The translations under genes were made by a program, and so were the position numbers. From Artemisia argyi (taxonomy: Eukaryota; Streptophyta; Magnoliopsida; Asterales; Asteraceae), in assembly GCA_030686995.1 (NCBI GenBank), contig CM060691.1, forward strand, positions 62,843,838-62,907,837: DNA of 64,000 nucleotides, read 5' to 3'. Of the stretch, positions 49,350 through 60,859 are shown piece after piece (position 1 is the first letter of the stretch; each line of letters begins with the position of its first letter). The notes under the pieces are model-generated. The model worked only from the letters and a program-made list of their open reading frames with translations. It searched no databases and was not told where the DNA came from.

Positions 49350-49393
49350 CTATATAATGTTTATTTTGGTTTGTTTACTGGCCGATGTGGGAT
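49350..49393 (-). promoter_or_regulatory. Pol III snRNA-type promoter (USE + TATA) of the unit 2 7SL gene
   Basis: Minus-strand USE ATCCCACATCG (49393-49383), 24 bp, then ATTATATAG (49358-49350). Both elements and their spacing are kept relative to unit 1 although the bases between them have diverged. Confidence 0.8.
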
Positions 49394-50071
49394 AAGCTAA
49401 AGAACACTGAAATACATAAGGATGAAGCATTTTTAGTTGTCTAAAACATATGAAAGTTTGTCCAAAGTTTATCAATTTGTATAAATATACATTTTGTATT
49501 CGTAAGTAGTCTGATTCTTAGTACAAGAGCGTAAAAAATTAGGAATTGACAGGATAGCATACGGGATCATGTGAAATAATAGAATTGTAATTTTGGGTGT
49601 ATCTAAATATCACGAATAATGGTTACTAAAACTAGATGTTTTTGGTTCATCCTTGTGTATTCTAGTTTGGATGTTTGGAGCTTACATGTCTTTTTGGTTA
49701 TGTCAATGATACACAGTGTTTGGGATCTGAGATCAATTTTATTAGCCTCTTTACTGTTAATTAGTGTTCTATTATGTCTTGTGAGACCAGCATAGGTCTT
49801 AGTCTTACTGATTTCTTGTGGTTCCAACGTGTTATTTGGATCATCATTAATGTTGGCTCGGTATTTCTGTATAATACAAACTTATTTTGATTCCAATGTT
49901 GTAGATTGTTTGTAGTTAGATACTCTGTGTACTAATCCTGTGTGAATAATAAATTGATAACTATCTAGTAAATTTTTATGTCAAAAGAACATGTATTGTA
50001 ATTGTTTCCATTGATACACCCATCGATGAGGAGTTGAGGAGTTACATGTAGCCTACAAAGAATCATTGGTA
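49394..50071. other. Unit 2 core right of the 7SL gene
   Basis: No gene is seen. Colinear with 22318-23380 of unit 1 without the 353-bp MITE. The ORF at 49603-49827 is not conserved. Confidence 0.5.
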
Positions 50072-50079
50072 CCTACACT

Positions 50080-50412
50080 TAGGGGTGAGCAAAACTGACC
50101 GACTCCCGAATCCCGTCCCGATCCCGAGTCCGAGTCCCGAATCCTGTCCTGAAACCGACCGATCTCAAACGGGTCGGGACTCGGTTTGTGTTTTCCGTTT
50201 TGTCAGGATTCGGGATAATCGGGATCGGGTTGGGACATGCAGAAAACCAAAAAACAACAAACAAAACCAATCAAACCGACGATCCCGTCCCGTCCCGACT
50301 GTCCTGAAACCGAACCGAGCTTAATTGGGTCGGGACTCGGTTTGTGTTATCCGGCTTGTCGGGATTCGGGATAGTCGGGATCGGGTCGGGAGCGGCCCGA
50401 TGCTCAGCCCTA
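50080..50412. mobile_element. hAT MITE (TAGGGGTGAGCA termini)
   Basis: 333 bp, from TAGGGGTGAGCAAAAC to TGCTCAGCCCTA, with a perfect 8-bp target duplication CCTACACT at 50072-50079 and 50413-50420. Unit 1 has the empty site near 23390. The interior is made of repeated TCGGGA and TCCCGA words in a duplicated arrangement. ORFs here are artefacts of that repeat. Confidence 0.9.
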
Positions 50413-51125
50413 CCTACACTCATACATGGTATACTCGTTAATTGGATATAAACCAAATGTTTCTGATTTGCTTTGATATGTTTGTTATCTATTTACATAT
50501 GATCAACCAAGTGTAGACCTTTGTGTAGTCACTGGTTAAAGAAAAATGTCATACTCATCGTGTTTTATACTATTTCTTTATTGCTTTAAGAATAGAGATT
50601 AGATTTGTGAATGAATGAACTCATGAAGTGTCCCACGTCTCTTTGATGGTAGTTAACAATATGGATATACCAACTGTTTCCAACTATGAAAAGAGGTAAC
50701 TTAACAAGTACAACATGCCATAATTGAATGATGAACCACCCAAAGTAGGTATCTTTGCTAATCGACTTTTTTTAAATAGTTATGTTTAAACCACCATATT
50801 GTTGTTTCATTAAGCAAGTTCATATATTCTAATTTGAGCTTAACATGCTAACTAAAATACAATAAAGTACTACATTATAGCGATTACATGTACTTAAGAT
50901 ACAAAATTAGCAACCGAACATGTTAAAAGGATTGAAATTGACGACACTCCAACTAATTAACGCCGTGAAGAAAAGAGCACCAAACAACGACATGAACCAT
51001 AAAGTGAATTAAATAAGCAGTTGAGCAATAACATCAAATGAGAAATTACTACAAGAAGAAAACTTCAAAGGAGGTTACCCACACTTCAAATTATAAGACT
51101 ATACCATAGGAAGTGGTGTACCCCT

Positions 51126-51998
51126 ACCGAAAAACATCATAAAACCCCTACAAACAAAGCATACATCTGAGATTTCTTGACATACCCATACGTCAATTTG
51201 ATCAAAATCATTTTATAAAGCGACGTTAGAGTTAACCAAAGATGATTACGACCCATCACACGGAGATCATATCATCTGTATTTGTGTTTATTAATGTTAA
51301 AGAGAAGGTTCAAGTTTTGAGTCACATCTTCAACTACCCAATGTGGTCCTGCAATGCAAGTTGAGAAATACCTTCTTTTCAATCTAAAAGAAACTTTAAA
51401 ACAAAGTACCAACGTCTATATTATCAAATCAGGTCCCCAGAAGGTCCAATCTTCACACTCTTTTATACTTATTAAATAGATTCATATCCTTTCAATTTAA
51501 CATGTTATAAAGCCATATGTACACAATCGTTAATGAAGAAATAATAAGGTGACAGCTACTTTCGTCAATGCGATTAATTTAAGTTAATTCCAACCACCGA
51601 AAACACGATATGGTAATAGAGTTATATACTCTACTCTCAATTCTATATATTTGTTACAAAATCTAACATTTTATATCTATTTTAATGGACATGTGCCTTT
51701 GTTTGCTTCGTCTTTGATAAATAGTTAAATACATATATAGGAGAGATATATGTAAATGGTGATCTCAGCATCACGGGATAGATCAACCAACCCACCAAAA
51801 TTGTCGAAAACTTGTTTTTTTGTATCTTGAAAAGGTAAACATGCACCTGCATTTTATCTTGAAAAGGAAACTGAATAAATCTATTCATACATTTCTTATA
51901 ATCTACTCGATAATATTCCAATATGACAGTCAAAGTACTTAAACACTACTTACATTGAAAAATTCCAGATACATGAACCTGATTACACAGAAAATCAT
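51126..51998. repeat. Unit 3, truncated, without the shared MITEs
   Basis: Begins with the same phrase as units 1 and 2. It is continuous where the others carry the first MITE (51326-51333), the second MITE (51359-51366), the AAATAAT insertion (51539-51545) and, compared with unit 2, the Helitron end (about 51690). Similarity to unit 2 stops at ACAGAAAATCAT. The minus ORF at 51682-51933 has a partial parallel in unit 2 (40673-40897) with the shared end SPIYVFNYLSKTK; the family is not recognised. Confidence 0.8.
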
Positions 51999-52140
51999 CT
52001 CCCTTGTCTACGTTAAGTATCTCGATACTAAAATTGTTGTAAGAAAAATGATTGGCATGTTTAATACCATGCCTAAAAACAAGATGATCACAAGTGGCAA
52101 AATTAAAAGTGAAGATTTAGAGATAGACTAGTCATTCAGA

Positions 52141-53420
52141 CACGTGCGATGCACACGGGCTCGATCTAAATGTTCATAGCGTATTGTTCAGCACTAATTT
52201 TTGTCATTTTGGTCATGGATGGATTTTGTTGGTCAATAAGTTTCTAAGTTGTGTTTGTTAGCATGACATGAAAAATGTTGATGCCGTTATTTCGTTACTT
52301 TTAATTGAGGTCGAATCAAACATTCAAAATACAATATATAACTCGGGCTGCCTCATGACCCGTGCGGTGCACACAGCTTTTTTATTTGTTATTACAATTT
52401 ATAAATGACTATGAGCCAAAATTATGTAATTTTTCCTTTCTATTCATTATTTAATGTGATATTTTTAATATGCCGTATTTTGTTATTTTAGCAAACTTTT
52501 TACTTTATTTGTTCAAATTGGATGTACTAAAACTCACTTACCCATGCGATGCATTGTTTTTGTTTACCATTAGAAATTCTAACTCTTAGTATTGTCAAAA
52601 ACTAATTTTTATCGTGCGATGCACATGGGCTGTATAGAAGTTTTCAAAGTTTAATATCCGTCTTTTATTTTCATCATTTTATATTCGAGACGTATTTTTT
52701 TCATTATATATATAAGTTGTCATTGTAGCATTATATTTTGTAAGCATGATACGTATTTAAAATAGCTTATTGACATGTAATCTTTTAAGATGTATTTTTT
52801 ACGTAATATTTTTTGTCTATTTATTTTTGTATTGACTCTATCATTTTTTATTGTAACTAACTAATATTAATACATCCAGCTAAGTTATAATTATTTCTTA
52901 TGATAGTAAACAATGCCCGTGCGATGCACATGGGCTGTATAGAAGTTTTCATATATTTAAAATACGTGTGATGCACACGGGCTTTCATAGCGTAATATTC
53001 GGCATTTATTTTCGACATTTTATATTTAAGTTGTATGGTGTCACACATTAGCTAAGCTTTATACGTATCTAAAATACTTTATTGAGTTGCACATGGCTGT
53101 ATATAAGTTTTTATAGCGTAATCTTCGGCATTTACTTTCGTCATTATATATGTAAGTTGTGATGGTATCACATTTCCAAGCATGACACACATTTAAAATA
53201 GTTTATTTACATTAAAAGAATATATGTGAAGAGATTTTTTTTAAGATTTTACATTGAAAATAGTCTCTTCACATGTAATATTTTAATATGTATAAGTTAC
53301 ATAAATTATTTTAAATATGAAGTGATGACAATAATGTTGGAGACCCTTTATATTCATCCACATGCGATGCACACAGGTTTGGAATGCCTCAAGACCCATG
53401 CGATGTACACAGGTTGGATT
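52141..53420. repeat. Repeated Helitron-type terminal hairpin motifs
   Basis: Variants of CCCGTGCGATGCACACGGG occur near 52141, 52358, 52542, 52612, 52915, 52965, 53360 and 53393, and a weaker one near 53084. Several are followed by a related phrase (TTCATAGCGTAATNTTCGGC) and TTTTCGTCATTTTATAT. This looks like tandem or serial accumulation of Helitron 3' ends. No gene is seen. Confidence 0.6.
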
Positions 53421-53639
53421 TAATTGTTTTTTTTTTCGTAATGTTCGCGACTAATTTTTGATTCATGCTTGAAACTCTCATTTTTTGTGAATGACGGACT
53501 TCGTTGTTCAAATAAATTACATTATTAAAACGAACTATAAAACAAATTTACTTTTTAACAAAACTATAAAAACATAAAACATTAAAGTAATAGTATATTC
53601 AAGAGTATAAATTATATTCTTATAATAAATTATAATTCG

Positions 53640-54650
53640 TATAGTAAAATATTGCATGTTTAATTTGTAACGTACTATTAATATGAATGCTAAGTATTCA
53701 TCAATATTGACACCGGTGGCCGTGGCGTTGTTCTTGTTGTTGTTCATCTTGTTGTTGTCTTTTTCGTTGTTGTTCATTGGCATTTTGCATGTTTTGTTCT
53801 TGATACAATTTTTGTGACTTCTCGATCTCTTTCTTTAATGTGAATAGGTTTTTTGCAAAATGTTATATTTAAATGAGGCTTTTCATATATAATCTTTTAA
53901 CATGAGTAAGTTACATAAAATATTTTTTAATTAATGCATTATTACAACATTTTTTCATAAACTACAATATCAAATTTGGATCATTCATTAGTAACTCACT
54001 CTAAGTATTTACAGTATGACGACATGAATCACATGATCTCAAACTCGAATTAATAATACTTATCTCGTGATAGGTGTAGGATAACATTTGAAATACAACT
54101 TTCTTCTCCTTTATATACTTCTTAGATTTAAAAGATTCTTATTGTTAAGATGATAGTGTGAAGATATTTTTATTATATTTTTATTGTATACTACCATTTT
54201 CAATATGTAACATCGACATATTTTACACAGTCATATCAAATATCAAAGTCACGCAATATTCCAAGACGTTTAATTAAGAAAGTGACATTAATACACCGCA
54301 AGACAAAAAAACTACATTAAGAGCAAATATATTAAAATGCACCAACAAAGTGTAGTAATAATTATTGACTAAAAATTGAATGCTCGTCACATTATTTTCA
54401 ATAAACTTACTTGCTAATTAATCAATAGTATTAGCCCGTTTTGCGGTATTACATGAAGTAAAATATTGCATGTCTAATTTGTAATGTACTATTAATATGA
54501 ATGCTAAGTATTCATCCCACCGGTGGCCGTGGCGTTGTTGTTGTTGTTGTTATTGTTGTCTTTGTCGTTGTTGTTCATTGGCTTTTTGCATGTTTTGTTC
54601 TTGATACAATTTTTATGACTTCTCGATCTCTTTCTTTAATGTTTCTTGAA
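53640..54650 (-). repeat. Direct repeat pair encoding a Gln-rich coiled-coil fragment
   Basis: About 200 bp at 53640-53850 recurs at 54455-54650. On the minus strand both read LKKEIEKS, KLYQEQNMQ and a Gln/Arg-rich stretch ending RHGHR. The second copy has two stops. It resembles the tail of a plant transposase or similar coiled-coil protein, but the family is not identified. Confidence 0.5.
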
Positions 54651-54659
54651 GCGCTACAA

Positions 54660-55150
54660 AAAAACATTTAGATATAGTTGATCATTAGTAACTTAAATAC
54701 GGTTAATCAATATATTGCATTTTCGATCAAAGTAAAAATGTCCGTGCATGTTCTACTTAATTGATAAGACATCGATGTGTAGGATCTCTTAAACCATTAG
54801 AGAAGATGATGTTACTACCAAACCTCCTTAGCACCATCTTTATGTCCTACATTGTTACACACACAAAACACATGTGAAATTTACATAAAATAATATAAAT
54901 CAATATGCTAAATAATTAAGACTATGTGATGCTTACTTTACCACCATAATAAGTTGTAGCACAATGTGCACGCAGTGTGGAGGAAGTTGTGGTTTGTTGT
55001 GTGTGATTTTTGACACATTATATAATTGATAAAGTATTTGTAACTCATGGACGGAAAGGTAAAAAGACAAACCACTAATTGGTGTATTTAATTTACGCAT
55101 TCATGGCATTTTTGGTTCATATTATTTGAGGTTTAGAGATGGCTTGAAAC
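54660..55150. other. Spacer inside tentative Helitron 3
   Basis: Nothing recognisable; AT-rich, no supported ORF. Confidence 0.4.
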
Positions 55151-55153
55151 ATG

Positions 55154-55390
55154 TTGTACCGTACAAACTTTTGTGCACGATTCCTCATGCAAAACATATT
55201 GTACCGTACAAACTTTTGTGCACAATGCCTCTTGCGCATTAAATTAAACACTCCAATCTTTAGATAGTATAGAAGATATACTTTTCATGTTGCTTAAACT
55301 ACCTTGTACCGTACTATAATTTGTGCACAAATCCTCTTGCACATTAAATTAAGTCACCCATTGCTTAAACTACCTTGTACCGTACAAATT
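55154..55390. repeat. Four TTGTACCGTAC repeats
   Basis: TTGTACCGTACAA occurs at about 55154, 55199 and 55375, and TTGTACCGTACTA at about 55313. Most are followed by TTTGTGCACAA and CCTCTTGC. The core is a near-palindrome of two TTGTAC arms around one base. Confidence 0.65.
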
Positions 55391-55746
55391 TTTTCAATTA
55401 CTCGAATCACTAATCTTATGTACTTACCCTTATGCATGACTATTAAATCAATGTACTAACACATGAAGCCTCCACATTTCACTTTTAATTCATGAAACAT
55501 TTATTGTGAGCACTTTGCATTTATAAGACAACTTAAGCTTTTAGTATATAAAGATAAGATAAGATGAGTCATGTGTCATGTGTCATATTCTTAATGAATT
55601 AAGCATAAATTTAAGCATATCTGTTAGGTCTCTCTATCATTAATCTTGTTGTAATACCCTTCTATTGTGTAACTTTTGTTATAAGTTTTACGATTTATGT
55701 TAAATAGCAACACACTTTCTTCAATTTTTCGTCTTGATTCATAAAC

Positions 55747-55811
<65 letters not shown>

Positions 55812-55815
<4 letters not shown>

Positions 55816-55975
55816 TAAATGTAACAAATATTTATAAAGTGTTTAAATATGCATATTTTGATGTATTGTTGCATTATAAATGGTGACGCGTGTAAGATTT
55901 TTCGGTATGACAACACATCAAAATGTGTATATTGGAAAAGTATTTTATGAAAATTTGTTACATTTACTTATATAT
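55812..55975. repeat. Small inverted-repeat element beside a TA microsatellite
   Basis: GAGTAAATGTAACAAAT near 55812 is mirrored by ATTTGTTACATTTACTTA near 55955, with a second inner pair (TATTTTGATGTATTGTTG and CAACACATCAAAATGTG). A (TA)n tract (55750-55811) lies on the left. Probably a MITE of about 160 bp. Confidence 0.6.
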
Positions 55976-56309
55976 TTTGAAGTTTACATACCAAATCAAG
56001 ACATTGAAAAAAGTTCATTGCTATTTTATAATATGAATAATAGTAATGATAATCATAACTTGGCAATGATTCCATAAGTATTTGTTTCATAAACAAATAA
56101 AGGTATTGTTCTTTGCTTGGAGAAACAACAATACAATAGGGGGGGACAAGAAATGAACATAAAATATTTCACATTTTACTTGGAGCAAGTTAAAAAAACA
56201 AACTTTTGTTACCTGGTTTTCCGATACCTGCTTGGGCTTGAGTAGAATTCTTGATATCTTCTTACGTTCGAGATCTTAACAATTTGCGTTCAAAAAGCTC
56301 CATCTTCTT

Positions 56310-58009
56310 CGAGCATCATTAATTTTTGGGTAAATTGCAAAATCGTCCTCGTGATTTGTCCAAATGGCATGTTTCATCCATATGGTTCAAAAAATGCAAA
56401 CTCCCTCTATGGGAAACCTCAGGTCCGATTTCGTCCTTTAGCTCTAACGGCGTTAGTGTCTGTTCGTTAGATTATATACGTGCAACCCACGTGAGGGCAT
56501 TTTTGTCCTTTGGCTTGTGGCCCTAATTTATTATTCATACTACTTATAAACAAATCCAAATACCAGATCCCATATTAAACACACACATACACACACACAT
56601 TTCTCAAAACCTTATACGACCCGGTTAGGGGTTGTTTCAGGATAGGGCACCACTTTTAGCGTGTGCGAGCTCCTTAAGAAAATAGAGAGAAGAACTAGAG
56701 ATTTTTTTATCTTAAACTTTGATTGATTGATTCATAATAATGATTTGATATATATAACCGAATAACCCTAGCTTGTAAAACAAGCCAAACATAAAGATAT
56801 ATCTAAACAATGACACTTTCCTAATATGACATAAAGACATATCCTAAATAAATATAACATGACATAAAGCCCGGGGCGTATCATTCACCGCTCATTCGAA
56901 ATTACCTTGTCCTCAAGGTGTGGTCTTAAAAAATTTATCTTGATTCCGGGATCCCATATCCTAATCCTAATCCTAGTCCTGTGTGTGTGTGTGTGTGTGT
57001 TTGTATTTGAGAGGATTTAGAGTTTAAAAGGAATAGCAATAGTTTGGTTAAGTGTATGTCCAAAAACCTGATTTCCAAGTGGCTAAGCACTTGATATTTA
57101 TAGGGCAAGGGTTTTGTCCTTATTCCCGGATCACGGACAGCGGTATACGCTATTATCCAATGGGTAATAGCATGTTCGGTCTTCCACTACGATATTACGT
57201 CTCGTTATCCGTGTTCCATTGTCTGTACACAAGACTTCCACACGTCTTTGGGATCTGTGTCATCACATGTTCCCCTATTTATGCCTTTCTTTAGAAAGGC
57301 CTTGGTCAACCCTTCCATCCTAAGTCACCATCCTTACCATTTCAGGATGGTCACGTGATTTGTGACTTGGATCCACTTATTGTTATGGAAGCTTGTTCAT
57401 GAATTATTAACTTATGACTCACATCCTATTTGTAGACATTGGCGGTTTGTCTTGCTCATCTCATTAATCTGTGTCTCGGCCCGAGCACTCGCCCATTGGT
57501 TGGTCCAGATATAGTAGGGCCTTTAATACAGCTCCGACTCTTAGGATCGAGTATGCGCTAATAGGGTAGATTCCGTCTATACGCTATCATCCTATGTAGT
57601 GTGGGTACAAACAAAGCTTCATTTAGTTCCAACGACATTAGCATCATTAAGACATAACATCTTATGGGTCAATAAATAATGCACACATGTACGTAAACTA
57701 CTTGGATTACACAAGGTTTGTTCCTTGATCCTCTTAGATCATTTCATGCCAAATAATGTCGGTCTAAGAACAACTATAAAACTTATGTCAGGTACTTACC
57801 CGGTCCCATAATAAGTGTCCGCAATGCTTTTTTTAGATGTCCCAAAATAAGTGTTCATTTTGGATTCCAACCAATGATAAGAGACTTTAGTGGGTAGAGA
57901 TGATATTTGATTGTCGCAGAGTGTGATTAGTGAGATATTCTAAAACATTGTACATTTTGAAAATTGACACTTATTTAGGGTCTATAATAATCGACCTAAC
58001 GAAAAAATC
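56310..58009. other. Degenerate repeat-derived region
   Basis: No gene is supported. From 56327 the phrase GGGTAAATTGCAAAATCGTC resembles the terminal region of plant Mutator-like repeats. A (GT)n tract lies at about 56979-57001. CCTTGTCCTCAAGG at about 56908-56921 resembles retrotransposon material. A decayed Stowaway-like stretch (CCCATAATAAGTGTCC to GACACTTATTTAGGG) lies at about 57812-57980. Confidence 0.4.
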
Positions 58010-58490
58010 GACCCATGAATCGTCTAACAATAGTGTGTTAGTACTTCGTTCTTGTGCACACGTATTACTAACAATTCAATGAGAAAAGTTAGGTTCTTGA
58101 TTCACAATAACTAACCAAACACTTGTATTGGTCAAAAAAAATCTAAAACTGTTCTTGTTAGGGGTGTACAATCGATTTGAGCAAGTGGAGAGGAGAAGAG
58201 AGAAATTAGGTTAGTGATGTGAACAAAGATTACAAAATAATGAAGCTTGTGTATTTATAGCCTTCAAACCTTGTAGGACAAGTTAGGGTGGGATTGGGTT
58301 TCCCCTAGCCCATGGCTGGTTGACTTCCATCAAATATGGGAGGTTCCAGATCCTTCTTGCCTACTATTTTCTGTTTAGTCATTGTAGTTAATATTAATGG
58401 CCGTTAACCAAAACCCGTTAAATACTAACAACCGTTAAGTGCTTATTGTGAAATTAATAAGTAAATGTAACATTTTATATTTAAGACAAA
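58010..58490. mobile_element. Decayed LTR related to the solo LTR of unit 1
   Basis: It shares ordered phrases with 23467-24247: a GTGTGTT...TTCTTGTRCACACGTA block, a GTATTTATAG box region and CCGTTAAATACTAACRRCCGTTA near the end. Clear ends are not seen. Confidence 0.5.
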
Positions 58491-58894
58491 AATACAATGT
58501 TGGTCCCTGAACTTTCCCGAAAATATCGCCTGGGACCCTAAGTTTCTAAAATCGTCGTCATGCGTCCAAACCTTGGGATTTTTAGGCCGAATGCGTCCCT
58601 TGACCAGTTTAGTCTCGGTCAACTCTCATTTTTTGGTATATTCCCAAGGGTATAATAGGCAAAACACATTTATAACTAAACTTTAGTTAATCAACCAAGA
58701 GTGATAGTTTAGGGACCAACTAAGAACTTTGCTTCGCAACTTGAGCCTATCTTCTCTGTTACGCTAGTTATTATTGGCGCGATAACCAATTAACCCACTA
58801 ACCAAACCCATTTACACACCATAATTACACAAACCATTTTCCAGACCATCACCGATAAATCAAAAACCAAAACTAGACCCAACTAAAATTCCAA

Positions 58895-59235
58895 ACACCC
58901 ATGAGGATATCAATGATCGCCTCGACAACTTGTATGCCTTCAAAAACATGGTAGACACACACCTCCATCAAGCGATGGAATTCTAAACCGCCTTGCTCTC
59001 ATCCGTTGTAGCACCAAACACCAACCAACCAACAACAAATGTTCCACCACCACCACCATCAACCAATGATCCAATCCTACCTAATCCTTGCCATAATTGC
59101 TCTCAATGTGAGAGAACGGCCAAGATTAGTGAGAGCATAAAAATCATGCTCCACCAAGTCCAAGATGAAACCCGCTTCATGCTCCAACACATTCTAGAGC
59201 ATCTCAATGCTCTTAGTCATCCTTCCCATCCTTAG
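58895..59235 (+). pseudogene. Fragment of an unidentified coiled-coil/Pro-rich ORF
   Basis: One frame reads THEDINDRLDNLYAFKNMVD, then a stop at about 58985, then an 80-residue stretch with a PPPPPS run, CHNCSQCERT and a helical C-terminus. The layout suits an N-terminal gag-like or transposon protein and it lies upstream of Copia 3'-end sequence, but no domain is recognised. Confidence 0.35.
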
Positions 59236-59936
59236 AGCTTCCTTAGGAGAAATCAATAAATTGGAAATTTCACTTAGGACCTTGTTTGTTTTTCCTTTTA
59301 TAAATGTAAGATTTTTGTTTCTATGTTATTTTTTCCTTTTTGCATTTTTTTCTCTTTTTAGAAGTAGGACTTTTTCTTTTACTTTGACTTTTGTCAAACT
59401 CAAATTTTACTTGAAATGGAGATAGTTCTACTATATATATTGTGCATTGTTGGTTGATTATTTACTTGTTATGATTGTGATATGGTTGATCATCTTCCCA
59501 TGACTTGTTTTGTTGACATTATATATTTGTCCTTTTTGACAACTAACTCTTTTTTGTAGGATCAAAATCCATGTATCCTTACTTGGAACCCCATTTAGGG
59601 GGAGTATTGTCCAAGGGGGAGTATTTGGTTTGCACCACATTTCCGCTACACAACTCTTCTTTTTATTTCGACAAAAGGGGGAGAATATATATTAAACTCA
59701 ACTTTTACATATCATTTTAGCATATTAGTATCATTTATAAATAAACGTTGCATAAAACAAAGTTTAATATAGATTTTTAAAAAGATTTGATACTATAATT
59801 ATCTAGTTGCTTAAAAATAAAATTTACATTTTGTCCTCAACAAAAAGGGAGAGATTGTTAATACTTACAATAGATTTCATTTTATCTATATTTATCCTAC
59901 AAACATATCAAGAAAAATAAATAAGGACGGGTCCTT

Positions 59937-60235
59937 AGATTTATTTGTGACCTTTGAGGAGCCGTATGAGGTGAAAATCTCATGTACGGTTCTGCAATAG
60001 GGGTGGGAACAGTGATGTTATCACCCACTATGATTATCTAACAGTTCAAGTGCCGTTGATATAGTGGAAGCATAGTCAAAATATGGTTTTTGGGGATGGA
60101 ATTTGTGGCGTCAACCTATAGGATTTCTAGTTTTCTAATTTCTTCCCTAGCAGAGTGTGAATGATTACCTTTTGATTTACCAGAAGCAGAAGAAGAATTA
60201 GAAGCAGGTTATCAAACCGAATATTCCAGTATCAC
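59937..60235 (+). pseudogene. ndhA: Plastid DNA insertion: ndhA intron end and exon 2 start (NUPT)
   Basis: The sequence GAGCCGTATGAGGTGAAAAT...CATGTACGGTTC is the domain V region of a chloroplast group II intron. It is followed by the start of ndhA exon 2: WNLWRQPIGFLVF, ISSLAECE, stop, LPFDLPEAEEEL, YQTEYS. NdhA is a membrane subunit of the plastid NADH dehydrogenase-like complex. Here it is a nuclear copy inside an LTR: CGA has become TGA after AECE, VAG has become EAG, and the reading ends where LTR sequence resumes (about 60236). It is non-functional. Confidence 0.88.
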
Positions 60236-60751
60236 CTAAAAACGTTATTTATATTTTACGATCTTTGCTAAATTTTGTTAACGACAAAGCGTAAACTTTA
60301 TTTCTAGCAAAACATAAATATAGCATAAGTCTTTAATACATAAACATTATTTCAAAGTTAACATTACATTTGCTACATATTTCATAATGTTAGTAACATG
60401 TTAGGTGTCAAAACATTTTTAGTAAGTCTTACTTAAATTATAAGCCATCAAACTTTTTTAGTAACTCAATTACTTACTAAACATCTCATACATACATTTC
60501 AAGTAGCTACATAAATATTTTACAAGTTAACTTTTACTTTCATAATATTCAAAAAATGGAAATATACATTTGCATCATGCATTGCATCATCAAAATCCTT
60601 CCAAAGATCTTTGTATGATATGACATGACATATATTTTGTGTAGATTTACACACTCCAATCTTATAGTTGACTTTGGAAGATCTTGAGAATATTTTTGTT
60701 AGATTTGAGTTAGATTTGGAAAGAATTCTTGGAGGATTTTCTGTCAGACAC

Positions 60752-60859
60752 TGACGGAACCCTGGAGATACACTGACGGAACCCTGGGGATACACGCACG
60801 GAACCCTCAAAAGGGTTCCGCCGGATCCGTGGCTCTGCTGAGTTTTTCTCCTATAAATA
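60752..60859 (+). promoter_or_regulatory. Repeated ACGGAACCCT elements and TATA box in the SIRE-like LTR
   Basis: ACGGAACCCT at 60754-60763, 60776-60785 and 60798-60807, the last forming a hairpin GGAACCCTCAAAAGGGTTCC (60800-60819). CTATAAATAG at 60851-60860 follows. Likely U3 control region of the LTR. Confidence 0.5.

Larger units (their letters stand above)
24928..51125. repeat. Unit 2 of the tandem segmental duplication
   Basis: Same landmarks in the same order as unit 1. It starts ACCGAAAAACATCATAAAAC and ends where unit 3 starts with the same phrase. It differs from unit 1 by a 13.5 kb Gypsy element, a short Helitron end, three hAT MITEs and a SINE-like insert, and by lacking unit 1's two Helitrons, Mutator-like element, 353-bp MITE and solo LTR. 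Its first part is split by the Gypsy element between 26555 and 40031. Confidence 0.85.
52128..55559 (-). mobile_element. Helitron 3 (boundaries tentative)
   Basis: The minus strand ends CTAG at 52128 before a T, with the imperfect hairpin GCCCGTGTGCATCGCACGTG just inside. A candidate 5' end TCTTATCTTTATATAC starts at 55559 after an A. No empty copy is available, so the 5' end rests on motif alone. No Rep/helicase is seen. Confidence 0.5.

Noticed and set aside
50085..50456. ORFs rich in Pro, Ser and Arg on both strands
   Set aside because: Products of TCCCGA/TCGGGA repeats in a hAT MITE.
57812..57980. Second Stowaway MITE
   Set aside because: AATAAGTGTCC-type words face each other, but the CTCCCTCCGT termini and TA duplication are not present, so it is kept only as a decayed possibility.
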